Shown: piece after piece, positions 45,756 to 55,284 of the stretch
Layout of the letters: every line of letters starts with the position of its first letter
Position numbering within the stretch: the stretch's first letter is position 1
Source: Heligmosomoides polygyrus polygyrus
Lineage: Eukaryota; Nematoda; Chromadorea; Rhabditida; Heligmosomidae
NCBI GenBank assembly: GCA_947396885.1
Contig: OX377206.1
Span: 22,439,114-22,503,113 of the forward strand
Direction of reading: 5' to 3'
Length of the DNA stretch: 64,000 nt
Notes under the pieces: generated by a model
The model's input: only the letters and a program-made list of their open reading frames with translations
Told to the model about the DNA's origin: nothing
Databases searched by the model: none
Program-made: the position numbers and the translations under genes

Positions 45756-45980
45756 GTCTGCACAACGGATTTCTTTCTTCCGCCTTGCGCTGCCTATGAG
45801 TGAGAGGAGGAAGGACTCTTGAAGAGAGGAGGATGAAGAAATGTGTACGTTGAGCTGGGGACACAGCTTGTGCTTGAAGGCTCACTAAGAAGTTTCAACC
45901 GAGTAGTGGCAATTACGTAGGGACCTGAACAGCTAATCCAGCCACTGTGTCGATCAGTCAGAGTTGAACAGTCTCCCTAA

Positions 45981-46335
45981 AGGATAAAAAGGATAGAGGA
46001 CGGCGTTGCTCAATCCCTTCTGGGATGCGCCAGCGCATTCTACTTCTACGGGATGTCGTGGAGGCGACATGAATGCGTATTTGGCCATACAATGACTTGC
46101 GGTGGCCAGCCGATGAACAAGTCAGCGCTCTATCCTTCCCAGACAAGTCTGGTACCAACTCACCGACCCCGGAGGGATGGAAGGCTTGGTTGGCCTGGGC
46201 GGGAAATCCGAACCAGGAACCTGGTATCGGGTGCACGCGACAATCGCGCCTCCTCCGACTGCGCTACACACGCCTTAACAGTGAAAATGAATCAACTAGC
46301 CCTGAAAATGAATCAACTAGCCCTGAAAATGAATC
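45981..46335 (-). repeat. tRNA-derived SINE insertion with 14-bp duplication
   Basis: AACAGTCTCCCTAA is duplicated at 45967-45980 and 46336-46349; the left arm has one uninterrupted version near 8363. On the - strand the head near 46280-46200 has box A GTAGCGCAGTCGGAGG and box B CCTGGTTCGGATTTCC. The tail reads TATCCTTTTTATCCTT. About 2.7 copies of a 21-bp repeat (TGAAAATGAATCAACTAGCCC) at 46278-46335 lie upstream of the head within the duplication. Confidence 0.85.
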
Positions 46336-46539
46336 AACAGTCTCCCTAAACCAAATAAATTGCAGGTGTCACACCATAATGGCGGTTCAAAAAATCTGCC
46401 GTCGGCTGCCGTTTGGGGCATCTTTTCCTTGTCGAGACTGAATCTAAGCAATGCTCGGAAATCTATACGAACGGCTAGAGATCGAAAGTGGAGCAAGGGT
46501 TTCTGTATCAGATAGGGCAACAGTCGGTCTCTCTAGTGG

Positions 46540-48030
46540 CACGGACTTTGCTCTAGACGAATAAGTCCCTCAACGTCAATTTCTAATTAAAACGACTTAG
46601 GCCGATACCGTGTTTTAGTATCACTTCTTTTTGGTTCGAACGCACGTGGAACGACCACGGTGACGTGTCTTCTGAATCCCGAAGCACGACGCCTATTACT
46701 TGTACGACACGTACTCGGTCCATGTGCTCGTCGTCTTAGAGGTGCCAAGGACAGAGGGACAGAGCCCAGCTCTATTATAAATAGTACAATGTTGAGAATT
46801 CTCCATGATGAGTGTAGCCTCGGTTCAGTGTCCGAATGAAGCTCGCCTTCCAATGCTGTCCTAGTTGAAGAGATATATTTATTAGAAATTGCCGTAGAAC
46901 AACAACCGTCTCGAGGAGAATGCACGAAGGAGAAATTGAAAATGTTTAGTGAACTGCAGCACTTCACTAACTCTGTGTTCGAGCAACGAGGTAGTCAGAG
47001 CTATCTAAAAATGTTTTGGCGCTCTCTAAACAATCACAACAAGGCGATGGATTCCCTAGAATCCTATACAACATAGGGTTACAAAACCTTTGTTAATCGG
47101 ATGGTTCGAGCTGATTGACATGCTGAAAACAACGAGGATAATGCACAGTTTAGTCAATATTTTCTCAGTTTTCCAGAAAACTGCCTGCTTATCCTTCACT
47201 CGTAGATCCTCTCCAATGGCGTAGCAGCCTTTCAAGCTCATATTCAGAGTGAGGAGCTAGCGCTGCCAGCAGGTCATGTTCAGGCGACGTTGCCACTTGC
47301 TGCAGTCATCGCCCGTCGTGCGGCTGAAAAACGGTTCCTGCGATGGCAACTTCCAATTTTGAAGGACACCAACCGTATGTCGAAAACGGATCCGAGGTGC
47401 TTCAAGTATAAAGGACAAATTCAAGAACGCTGTTGCTCGACGATGTTTTGTTGCTGTTTGCTTTTCTCTTTTCTCTCTTTTTCTTCTTCTTAATTTTTCT
47501 TCAGATATACATCTCGCAGTGTGATTCGCACAATCCGATGTAGCATATAGCAGGCGCGCAGTCGTCTATCTATGTGTCAGTCCGGTCCGCCTGTCTGTCA
47601 CCACATGGAGGCGGGGTGCATTTCGGAGCATGAATCGCATGAATGCGATCGAGGATGGAAAGGCTTCATAGGAACCGTTTTTGAAGACCACACCCTACTA
47701 TCCTACTCTATACATACATTATACGAGTCCACTTTATTGTTCAGTTTAGTGGATATAAGCAGACCTAAAAAGGAAGAGCCGCTGCGGCGAAGGTGCTCTG
47801 TTTTCGGGGTTTATTTGCAGAAACTAGACGTTTGGCTGCATGGCTGCCACTGAATGTCGGGTAATTGTCATACAGCTTGTGCTGGAGTGGGGGGCGTTTT
47901 GATTTGAGCATTTTCTATGAAATGTGATCAGAGAAGCATGTTGTGTCTTCATCAATAAATTGCCTTCGAAGCGTAGACAAAATATCGAGAACTTCATATA
48001 AAAATCTACAGGAACCACGCATTTTGCAAT
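46540..48030. other. No recognisable gene
   Basis: A GAAGACACGTCACC-type unit related to the 42-bp array of 3191 lies at about 46640-46740 on the - strand. The open frame 47572-47853 is cysteine-bearing but has no splice or family support. Confidence 0.4.
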
Positions 48031-48034
48031 AAAA

Positions 48035-48413
48035 ATGAAATTCTTCGTGGTGCTGTGTGTTTTCAGTGTTTCACTCGGTATGCTACAGTTTTTCGTAATA
48101 AAACTTTTACGGCGAAAGCGATGAATCTTTTCACGTGAGCAATTTAGGCAACGAAGTGACTCTCAACGAATACCTTCATCATGTTAATCCTGTTAGGTCA
48201 GAGGAAGGTAGTCCAGAACAGTTCTTATGATTTCAGTAACTTCCAATTTTCAAAGATTTTGTTAGCAACGCTAACATTATGGTGTATTGAAGACTTTTAG
48301 AATGCGGAATCTCCTGCCCTGCGATTGCTCTTGCTGAATGCGCACAAGACTACGCCTATGAGGAGGACTATGAGGAGGATGCCGCCTCGAAAACGGAATG
48401 TTTTGCCCCTCAA
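48035..48413 (+). CDS. Small secreted acidic protein, first two exons
   Basis: Exon 1 (48035-48077) encodes a near-ideal signal peptide, MKFFVVLCVFSVSL, and ends at CTCG|GTATGC. Exon 2 (48301-48413) follows GACTTTTAG in matching phase and encodes ECGISCPAIALAECAQDYAY then EEDYEEDAASKTECFAPQ, ending CAA|GTAAGCC. The mature part has four cysteines and an acidic tyrosine/glutamate stretch. A TATA-like CATATAAAAATC lies 40 nt upstream. No third exon was identified before 48500. This is the type of small excreted protein common in parasitic nematodes, but the family is unknown. Confidence 0.6.
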
Positions 48414-48579
48414 GTAAGCCACTTTAGAAATAGTTTGATTCTCCCCAAGAGCAATATCTATTTGTTTGTTTAGTTAGTTATTTATGTTTGAAGAATATAG
48501 AATATAGTATTTAAGAATGTAAAGCATGAAAAAGTAAAAACCCATGATTATAAAAACCGATGAATGATAGACTGATGGC

Positions 48580-48846
48580 CTTATTTTGCCTCATCGGGCT
48601 CACGCGCATGCCACCATGTAGACGGAATGAAACGCCATTCACAGCGACGTGAGTGTCCCACAAATGAGGTCGTGCAACATCCCAGTTAATTTGGACGTAA
48701 TGATTCTTGTTTAGACAGGAGGTAAGCTCAACCGGAGCTCTTCCTTTGCTCAAACCTCGTTCGGAAATAATTTTGTCGAGTTTTCTCCTGAAGTATTTCG
48801 GAAGCGCAAATAGACATTCGTCGTCGTCATCGTCATGTTCTTCCAC
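48580..48846 (-). CDS. Candidate exon, acidic start, unknown protein
   Basis: Open on the - strand: MEEHDDDDDECLFALPKYFR followed by RKLDKIISERGLSKGRAPVE and later NWDVARPHLWDTHVAVNG. A donor-like CCG|GTTGAG occurs after KGRAP. The amino-acid mix is plausible, but there is no motif or partner exon. Confidence 0.3.
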
Positions 48847-48849
48847 AGC

Positions 48850-49260
48850 GTTCGTCTCATTTCGTCACAGCATCCACTTTTATCGTGCCGAGACGCCGCA
48901 TATCCCAAGCCAGGGCTAGATTAGGGTGGGCACTAGCAACCTTCAACTCCATGTGTATCAAACCAGCGCTGTTCTAGGCCGGCTTCCAATTACCTTGAGG
49001 CGGGCGCTGCTTTCTTTTCCAAACGTGGCCGCATCATCATGGGCGAGTTTTGTCTGTATTGATTAGTTCATATGCCGGGACATGGGATTCACAATTGCTC
49101 CTTTCTCAAACCATTGACTATTGTATTGATTATTGATCATTATTGATTAATATTGACTATTGTATGTACATTTGAAAGCCCACCACAACTCCATGCAAGT
49201 GGTGGTCCAATTATTTGATTTTTTCATTTTTTGCTTAAGCCTAGAGCTGTTATAGAAGAT
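48850..49260. other. No recognisable gene
   Basis: Non-coding, with repeated TATTGATTATTGATCATTATTGATT-like sequence near 49120-49160. Confidence 0.4.
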
Positions 49261-49300
49261 AGAAGCTGTTAGGAGGATGTTTAGTTGCGATCAAAACTCT

Positions 49301-49371
49301 TGCGCCAGGCGGAACTCGAACCCGCATCTTCTGCTTTCCGGGCAGCGATGTTCGCCTTACACCACCAGCGC
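49301..49371 (-). tRNA. tRNA-like gene, left arm of palindrome
   Basis: 71 nt with a complete 7-bp acceptor stem (GCGCTGG with CCTGGCGC in wobble pairing), discriminator A, a perfect T stem around GGTTCGAGTTC and box A TGGTGTAAGGCG. The anticodon loop reads CCGGAAA, giving a GGA-like anticodon, but without the long variable arm of Ser tRNAs and with C instead of the near-invariant U33. Probably a tRNA pseudogene. Confidence 0.6.
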
Positions 49372-49541
49372 TGTTTGACCGAACATAACATCCACGATAT
49401 GAAAAACATCATTTCTACGAAGGCCTTCAGCTTAACCGGTTCCATGCTGATATCAGCGGCCGGCTCATCCCGATATCACGGGTGAGTGCTGATAGGCGAG
49501 ATTGCTAGGAAGATATCGTGGATGTTATGTTCGGTCAAACA

Positions 49542-49612
49542 GCGCTGGTGGTGTAAGGCGAACATCGCTGCTCGAAAAGCAGAAGATGCGGGTTCGAGTC
49601 CCGCCTGGCGCA
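49542..49612 (+). tRNA. tRNA-like gene, right arm of palindrome
   Basis: 71 nt. The acceptor GCGCTGG pairs with CTGGCGC, the D arm is GTGT/ACAT, the anticodon stem CTGC/GCAG and the T stem a perfect GCGGG/CCCGC. The loop TCGAAAA gives anticodon GAA (Phe-like) but has C33 in place of U33. Good polymerase III boxes are present. Whether it is charged is doubtful. Confidence 0.65.
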
Positions 49613-49681
49613 AGAGTTTTGATCGCAACTAAACATCCTCCTAACAGCTTATATTTCATTTTTATTACTGTACATTTGCGA

Positions 49682-49990
49682 TGGACGCGCGGAGCGCAGT
49701 CCGAGGAGGTACCATCTGACGCGCGCACCCGATTCCAGGTTGCTGGATCGGATTTCCCGCCCAAGTCAACCAGGTCTTCCATCCCTACGGGGTCTATGAG
49801 TTGGTACCATGGGATTACCAGACTTGCGTATGAAGGGTAAAACGCAGACTTGTTCATCATTTGGCTACCGCAAACCATTGCATGGCCAAATACGCATTCA
49901 AGTTGCCTTCACGACATCCTGCAGAAGTAAAATGCGTGGCAAATATTGAATGGGATTAATTTACGGCGTCCTTTATCCTTTTATCTTTTT
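49682..49990 (+). repeat. tRNA-derived SINE, plus copy
   Basis: The head GGAGCGCAGTCCGAGG and a box-B-like GCTGGATCGGATTTCC are followed by the family body (TTGGTACCATGGGATTACCA, GCCAAATACGCATTCAAG) and a CCTTTATCCTTTTATC tail. It sits 30 bp from the tRNA palindrome. Confidence 0.8.
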
Positions 49991-50077
49991 GGATAATATT
50001 TGACAGATTATTAATGCCGATAACGCATTTCAAAACAATGACCACATGCTTTTCAAGGACTGGAATCTTAATGCTTT

Positions 50078-50350
50078 AGGCACCGTTTATACTTTCGATG
50101 CCGAGCTACGCGACGCAACGCATTCCGGCCAAATTGATCGATCGCGTCGCCTGATCAGTGTGGCCACAAGGGGTCGTTTAGTGTGCGCGCGAGGCGCAAC
50201 GCGGTGCATTCGTAGTGGCCAAATTGATTGAGCGACGCGATTGATCAATTCGGCCACTACACATGACATCGCGTCGCGCGTCGCGCACACACTAAACGAC
50301 CCCCAATACGTGACGTCGCGTCGCTCGCCGTCGTAGAACATAGAGTGCCA
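50078..50350. mobile_element. Palindromic MITE containing a second MITE
   Basis: The outer ends TTAGGCACCGTTTATACTTT and the opposed GTAGAACATAGAGTGCC match the family of 21062-21200. The inner element at 50166-50308 splits it. Confidence 0.75.
50166..50308. mobile_element. Inner palindromic MITE
   Basis: The ends GGGGTCGTTTAGTGTGCGCG and CGCGCACACACTAAACGACCCC are inverted. The core GTGGCCAAATTGATTGAGCG resembles the core of the outer family, so the two are related by end replacement or recombination. Confidence 0.75.
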
Positions 50351-50478
50351 ATCTTCGCCTTTGGACAGCGCAGCACAAGATGCAATTTTCTTAACAGCTA
50401 GTGTGCGATAGTACCAACAATCTGTGAACAAGCAGCAAACACACTGTGGATAGAGCAAGTGCACCTTTCCGTGTTCAG

Positions 50479-50772
50479 ATTGTATATGAGCCTTCGTATT
50501 CGTGCTGGAGAGCTACGCTGAAGTGTGAAAGCAAGGGCCGGCCTGTGCAGCTGCGCGTTGTTGTGGATGAGAAGACCTTGTACGCGATTGAATTAAAACC
50601 AATATGTTTGAACCTCTTAATTTTTGTACCTTTTTCCAGCGTGCAAGCAGTCTCAAACACCGACTTGACAATGCAAGCGGTGTGTCGAAGAAATGGCCGC
50701 TACGTGTCCAAAATAGGGCGGCCAATTGATAATGTTTACTGCCACATTCCAAGCGCGGATGGAGACGTCTAA
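50479..50772 (+). CDS. 3' exons of a small gene, unknown family
   Basis: The acceptor GTGTTCAG opens IVYEPSYSCWRATLKCESKG then RPVQLRVVVDEK. A 60-nt intron (50580-50639, GTACGC ... TTTTTCCAG) has no stop and is a multiple of three, so both spliced and retained forms stay open. The second exon encodes VQAVSNTDLTMQAVCRRNGR, YVSKIGRPIDNVYCHIPSAD and ends GDV. AATAAA at 50817-50822 lies 45 nt after TAA. Four cysteines suggest an extracellular domain. The 5' exon is not found; nested MITEs lie just upstream. Confidence 0.6.
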   Translation: MVYEPSYSCWRATLKCESKGRPVQLRVVVDEKTLYAIELKPICLNLLIFVPFSSVQAVSNTDLTMQAVCRRNGRYVSKIGRPIDNVYCHIPSADGDV

Positions 50773-50816
50773 GACAGGACGACTCGCAGAGAACAGCATG
50801 TTCAATCGAATGTTCA

Positions 50817-50822
50817 AATAAA
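50817..50822 (+). promoter_or_regulatory. Poly(A) signal AATAAA
   Basis: Canonical signal 45 nt after the stop of the 50479-50772 gene. Confidence 0.7.
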
Positions 50823-50879
50823 GAGGTTTTCAGAAGAAGGTGCTGTTTCTTAGGGAGACGCGCCATAAATGTGTTTTGT

Positions 50880-51770
50880 AAGTCCTAAGAGTCGTGATCA
50901 ATTGTCTTGTAAGTTCTAAGAGTCGTAATCAATGGTCACTTTTCAAAACTATCGACCTTGTTGAATTTCTCTTCAGCTTTTTCGCTGTGTAGATGCGATT
51001 CTGCTACCTTTTTTTCAGAATTTTGACCATCTCTGTTCTTCTGCAACTGTTAACAACGCGTGTTTGTCCACACATTCCTCTACGGCTTCTACAAACTCCA
51101 TCTGACATGCTGCATCAATATTTATTTATTTATATACACAGAAATGTGCGCACAACCCTAAAATAGAAGAAACTGAGGGACATGGCATTGTGAGTAATAC
51201 AACGCGGTGAAGAAAAAACAAAAACAAAGAAACCTCAGCAAATCAAAGTGCAACATCAGGACGTACTGTAGTATTTGCCGGAGAGAGGAAAACTTGATGA
51301 AAAAAACAAGGGCTGAAATATTTTGGTGTAAGGCAGAACTAAGGACTGAGGGCTGATTAGTGGAGCTGGTGATGGAGAAGAGCAGTGGCCCGCTAAACAC
51401 TGCAAGTCGCTGTCGAAAACGGCTCCGGATACCAGCTTAGTAGGTCCGTCAACTCCATCACTCCATCAACGCCCGCATAACGTCTGCCGTTGGGATGGGA
51501 GAGTATCGAAGGTTTTTAGTGCTATGTAGATAAGATACGAAACATGACTTCGAAAAAAACGAAAGGTAAGAGCTACAACGGTGAGCAAGAACAGGAAGGA
51601 ATACAGCAACCTCAATATGCGTGAAACTGAAGCACCAGTATCCTACAAAAATGAGACCTCAATAGAGTAAATACAAATACAGTAAAATCGCTTTGGCAAA
51701 GTCAATTTTAGTCCTGAAGGAAAATAGAATGATCGAAGAGGTGGTAACGAAGCATCTTATGCAGTAGAAC
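50880..51770. other. No recognisable gene
   Basis: AT-rich; contains two GTCCTAAGAGTCGT-like direct repeats near 50881 and 50911. No supported frame. Confidence 0.4.
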
Positions 51771-51960
51771 AGCATGGTCTCACAGCAAACATGTGCAATC
51801 ACTGTGGCAAATCACAGAACGAATATATTGCCTGAGATCCTGCGTACCTACAATAGAGATCTGCTTTTGAGTGCCTTCAAGTCCTATTTTCGCCCGGTTT
51901 TGGAGTGTGGAACACCCCTTTATAATCTCGGCAAAAGAAACACATTAGTATCTTGGAAAG
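51771..51960 (+). pseudogene. Non-LTR reverse transcriptase C-terminal fragment
   Basis: The frame contains NILPEILRTYNRDLLLSAFK then SYFRPVLECGTPLYNLGKRN, matching the conserved thumb region of CR1/Jockey-type LINEs (AFKTYVRPLLEYGSP-like). The rest of the 154-codon frame, to 52238, is unrelated or degenerate. No catalytic motifs remain. Confidence 0.6.
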
Positions 51961-52239
51961 TAACTTCACGAGAAAACGCTACACATCACATTATTTTATT
52001 TACCTATTCATCTACGGCGTGGGAAGATTCCACAGAACGGATTACAACGGTGCTTGGGACTGCAACGGGTGCTTCAAAAGGGCGGCGAGTTTTGTTCGCC
52101 TTTCAACCTTTCAATGAAAGCGTAGGAAGGCTGGTTACGACGTTAAAGGTACGGTGGATGACTATGACTATAGATCCAATGACCCTATTTGGGGTACGGC
52201 TGACCCCTTCTAGAAATATAGAAACATTGACCATCTGAG

Positions 52240-54720
52240 TGATGGCTACCACATTTTAGCTACTGTGTCATTTCAAGCCTTTTTTTTAGCTTTGTTTAGT
52301 GCAAGAAATCAGGAGAGAATCATCATACATACATAGAAACAGATCCCTGTGGATGTACATAATTGTCTGCTACGAATGAGTTGCCTCCCCCCCCCCCCTT
52401 GCCGCTCACTGAAATGCTTTTAAAAATTTATTCTTCTGCTTCTGCCTCATCGGAGCTGATTCCGAATATAAGATTCATTCTCTAAAATACAGAATTTGAA
52501 GAGAGTTATGGAATGGCAACACAGATGACTTTCGTTTTCTTTTTTCGAGACTATACGACCGGTACTGTAGCACGTCTGATACGGTACCGCACAATATGCT
52601 AAATTGTTTGCCGTAGCTCTTAGCCGCCCAGTACGTCAGTATCCAGATAGATGCTGACCTAATGAACGTTGTCACTCTCTCACCACGTTGAGGTGGCTAC
52701 GGATCGAGAGAGAAAACGGGACATAGACAGTCACGTGATACAAACACAGACGAATACGTAGACGACCACACGCTGATTAACTACTATTCCATCTGGAAAC
52801 TGTTTCACATGCATCGCTTGTCGTGCAGACGCAAGCCATCATGCAAGCTGTTCTTTATCTGTTGAAATGAGTTTCCAAATCCCATTTTCAGAACTTAAGC
52901 TTCATGCTTAAATCGGTGCAAGTGAAAGCATGCGAAAAACAGCTTAATCTTTTTGTTGTTACTGTCTGTATGAACACTGAAAAGTAGCTCAACATGCAAG
53001 ATTGAAAGCACACCATGCAGTCATGCGTGCATTAAAGAAAACATGCGATAACACTTCATGCAGGCATGCAAAAAACGACGATTTTCATGTGAAAGCAACA
53101 AAAAAACAAAAAAGGAAAAAGAAGAAAACCTAAAAAAGGGAATAGACCCTGCTCCTATGTACTGGGGCTCTTGTGTGCGTTTTGCTATTCATCACAGGTT
53201 ACCGAAGGCAATGCAGAGCTTGCTTCTTTACAATGGCTCCCAATTAACACAGCTCCCAATTACTTCATTACATACAGCTCCCAATTACTTCAACATCGTG
53301 AAACTTTGTTGGATTCATAGGCAAGAGGACTCTTCACATTTTAAAAATGCATTTCCCACTACAATACAATCCTTTTTAGCCTATCCCACGACTGAGCTTT
53401 TCCATTGTGGTCGCTTGACTGATCGAGCCCGACATTACTTCCAGCAATAGTTCTCTTCTGCTTCATCGAGTATCAGCTTATTTCGTCTTTCGCCACTTTA
53501 AGTACATTGCTCACAGTGCGTACGCAGTCGTTCATTGCCATTGCCCCTCATATGGCTCTTCTCGCTCTGTTCAAACTTGATGTTCATCTCGGAACTATTA
53601 ACCGCCAGAAGGAGGCTCTAGCGGAGGAAGAACTGCCCAACTGCGTACCGAGTTGGACTTCTAGAAAAGCGGCGACGAGTAGAAGCAGTAAACCGCAGGC
53701 TTAGCAGGCGACTCAGCAGTGCAGTCGCTGCAAAGAAACCAGATCAAAGGGAAGTAGAAGAAATGGTCTACAACGGTACCTAGTACGCATTTAGCGAGAA
53801 CATATCGTTCAAATCTGGACTATCGAAGCGGATTGTTGACGCACCCGAAGCGAAATTATGAAGAGTCGAATCTGATGAAGCATAGAGCATACATCGGACT
53901 CAGTCAAACGAAGCGAATGTCCATGAAAAGCCGACACAATCAGCTCACTGCTGGGTGTGTCCCTACTCCAAAGTTCAAAACAGAAATCGCAGAGTACGAA
54001 GCACACTTGCCGAGAATTATCCAGCTACGATGTGTTCTCAAGGAATATCGGGTATCTCCGTAAACCTTATCAGAAACTACGGCCTAGTCAGTTGTCGCCG
54101 CTGTTGTCAGAAAATTGGCGCAATCGGTCTTAGCGCCGATTTATGGAACACTCAAGATCGGTTTTAGACCGGTGTCGAGCTTAAGCAGCTCAGTCGTTTC
54201 AAGCTAAGACACATTCAAACATATTTAACATGCAGTTTTAAAAGGATGCCATGCAAACCGTACATAGAACTACTTCTACTAGTTGTCAGCTCAAGCAAGA
54301 AGCATGCAAACATACAGTACTGAGGCAAATATAGGCGGCTTCGGCGTTTTGAACACTAGTCTGCAAAAGCCTCGTTGAGGTTTACCAATTTCCACGTGCC
54401 TTCATGTCTACGTGTAATTTTCCACAAAACTGCTGCATACAGTGCAAGAATGGCAAGAAAAGGAATTTGACGAAAAAATTCAAGACTGACCAAATTCGCC
54501 GTAAGCTGAAGTGGTTTAAAAGCCGACTACTGAAGAAAACAACGTGACGCACAAGGGATGAACACTGATTATATCCAACATTTTTCCTGCGAAGCTCTGG
54601 GATCTCTGTCACAACCTCACTGACAACACGGAGTCTTAGGACACCTTCACCACTTCGTCGTCTTTGGTGTTTCATCAATTTAGATAGTCTAGTCTACCTC
54701 CCTACGAATATACATGTTTA
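52240..54720. other. No recognisable gene
   Basis: AT-rich, with a C run at 52387-52398, repeated CATGC words around 52830-53080 and a small direct repeat (CAGCTCCCAATTACTTCA) at 53250-53290. Open frames at 53058 and 53833 lack support. Confidence 0.4.
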
Positions 54721-54742
54721 GGTTTAATTACCCAAGTTTGAG
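54721..54742 (+). other. Genomic SL1 spliced-leader sequence
   Basis: All 22 bases of the nematode SL1 leader (beginning GGTTTAATTA, ending AAGTTTGAG) are present and end directly at the ATG of the ANP32-like pseudogene. No SL RNA gene features follow (no GT donor after the leader, no Sm site), so it was copied from a trans-spliced mRNA. Confidence 0.95.
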
Positions 54743-55284
54743 ATGGAAGGACTTTGCATTCCCGAACTGCGTAATCGTGACCTGGCCACCATGGAGGATC
54801 TCTTGCTGAATGGCCGCGAAAGCACATAAATCGAGTGCCTCAGCGATAAACTCGTGAAGCTGCAGAGTCTCAATGTGGTCCACATGGACCTACAAAGGTT
54901 GAAGAATTTGCCAAAACTACCTCTGCTGGGTAAACTGGTTATATCCTACAACAGCATTGTCGGTGAACTCGAGCATGTGGCTTACAAAAGCCCTGATCTT
55001 CTTCCATCCCAACATTGTCTCTAACAAAATCGCGAAAATTGAGAACCTCGAATTACACGAGAAGATGAAACTGTGCGAGCTTGATTTACTCAACAACCCT
55101 CTATCGGCAGGAAGTGATGGGGGAATACAGAACTAACATCTTTGAGATGATACCTTCATTGCAAACTGTTGATGGAGCGAATGTTAACGGTGAAGACGTC
55201 GATGACTCACTAGATGGAGAGGATGGCGGTGAGGGTGAGGATAGCGGAGACGAATATCCGCTGTCACCCTCAACGCCATCCTGA
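54743..55284 (+). pseudogene. Processed pseudogene of an ANP32-type nuclear phosphoprotein
   Basis: The intact parent would be an acidic leucine-rich nuclear phosphoprotein (a chromatin and phosphatase regulator). Visible pieces are MEGLCIPELRNRDLATMEDL, the LRR stretches LQRLKNLPKLPLLGKL, SYNSIVGELEHVAYKSPDL and NKIAKIENLELHEKMKLCEL, the capping motif EYRTNIFEMIPSLQTVDG and an acidic tail (GEDVDDSLDGEDGGEGEDSG). It has no introns. Lesions are TAA at 54827-54829, a frame change near 55005 and another near 55105. The SL1 leader at its 5' end shows it is a retrocopy of mature mRNA. A poly(A) tail and target duplication were not identified. Confidence 0.88.

Larger units (their letters stand above)
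35668..46535 (-). repeat. Right arm of the giant inverted duplication
   Basis: Reverse-complement partner of 8165-24285. It lacks the left arm's large insertions but gained an RTE element (42829-45755) and a SINE (45981-46335). Without these, the outer homology continues as GTTCAACTCTGACTG near 45960 and GGCAGCCGACGGCAG near 46400, fading by about 46535. Confidence 0.9.
49261..49650. repeat. Palindrome with a tRNA-like gene in each arm
   Basis: The arms (about 49263-49403 and 49510-49648) are inverted and nearly identical, with outer ends AAGCTGTTAGGAGGATGTTT and AAACATCCTCCTAACAGCTT. The loop is about 105 bp. It could be a fold-back element that captured a tRNA gene, or an inverted tRNA duplication. 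Confidence 0.85.

Noticed and set aside
51771..52238. Whole 154-codon frame as a gene
   Set aside because: Only the first third resembles a LINE reverse transcriptase; the rest has no support.
54721..54742. An SL1 RNA gene
   Set aside because: The leader is followed directly by ATGGAAGG and ANP32-like codons, not by a GT donor, Sm site or 5S-type context.
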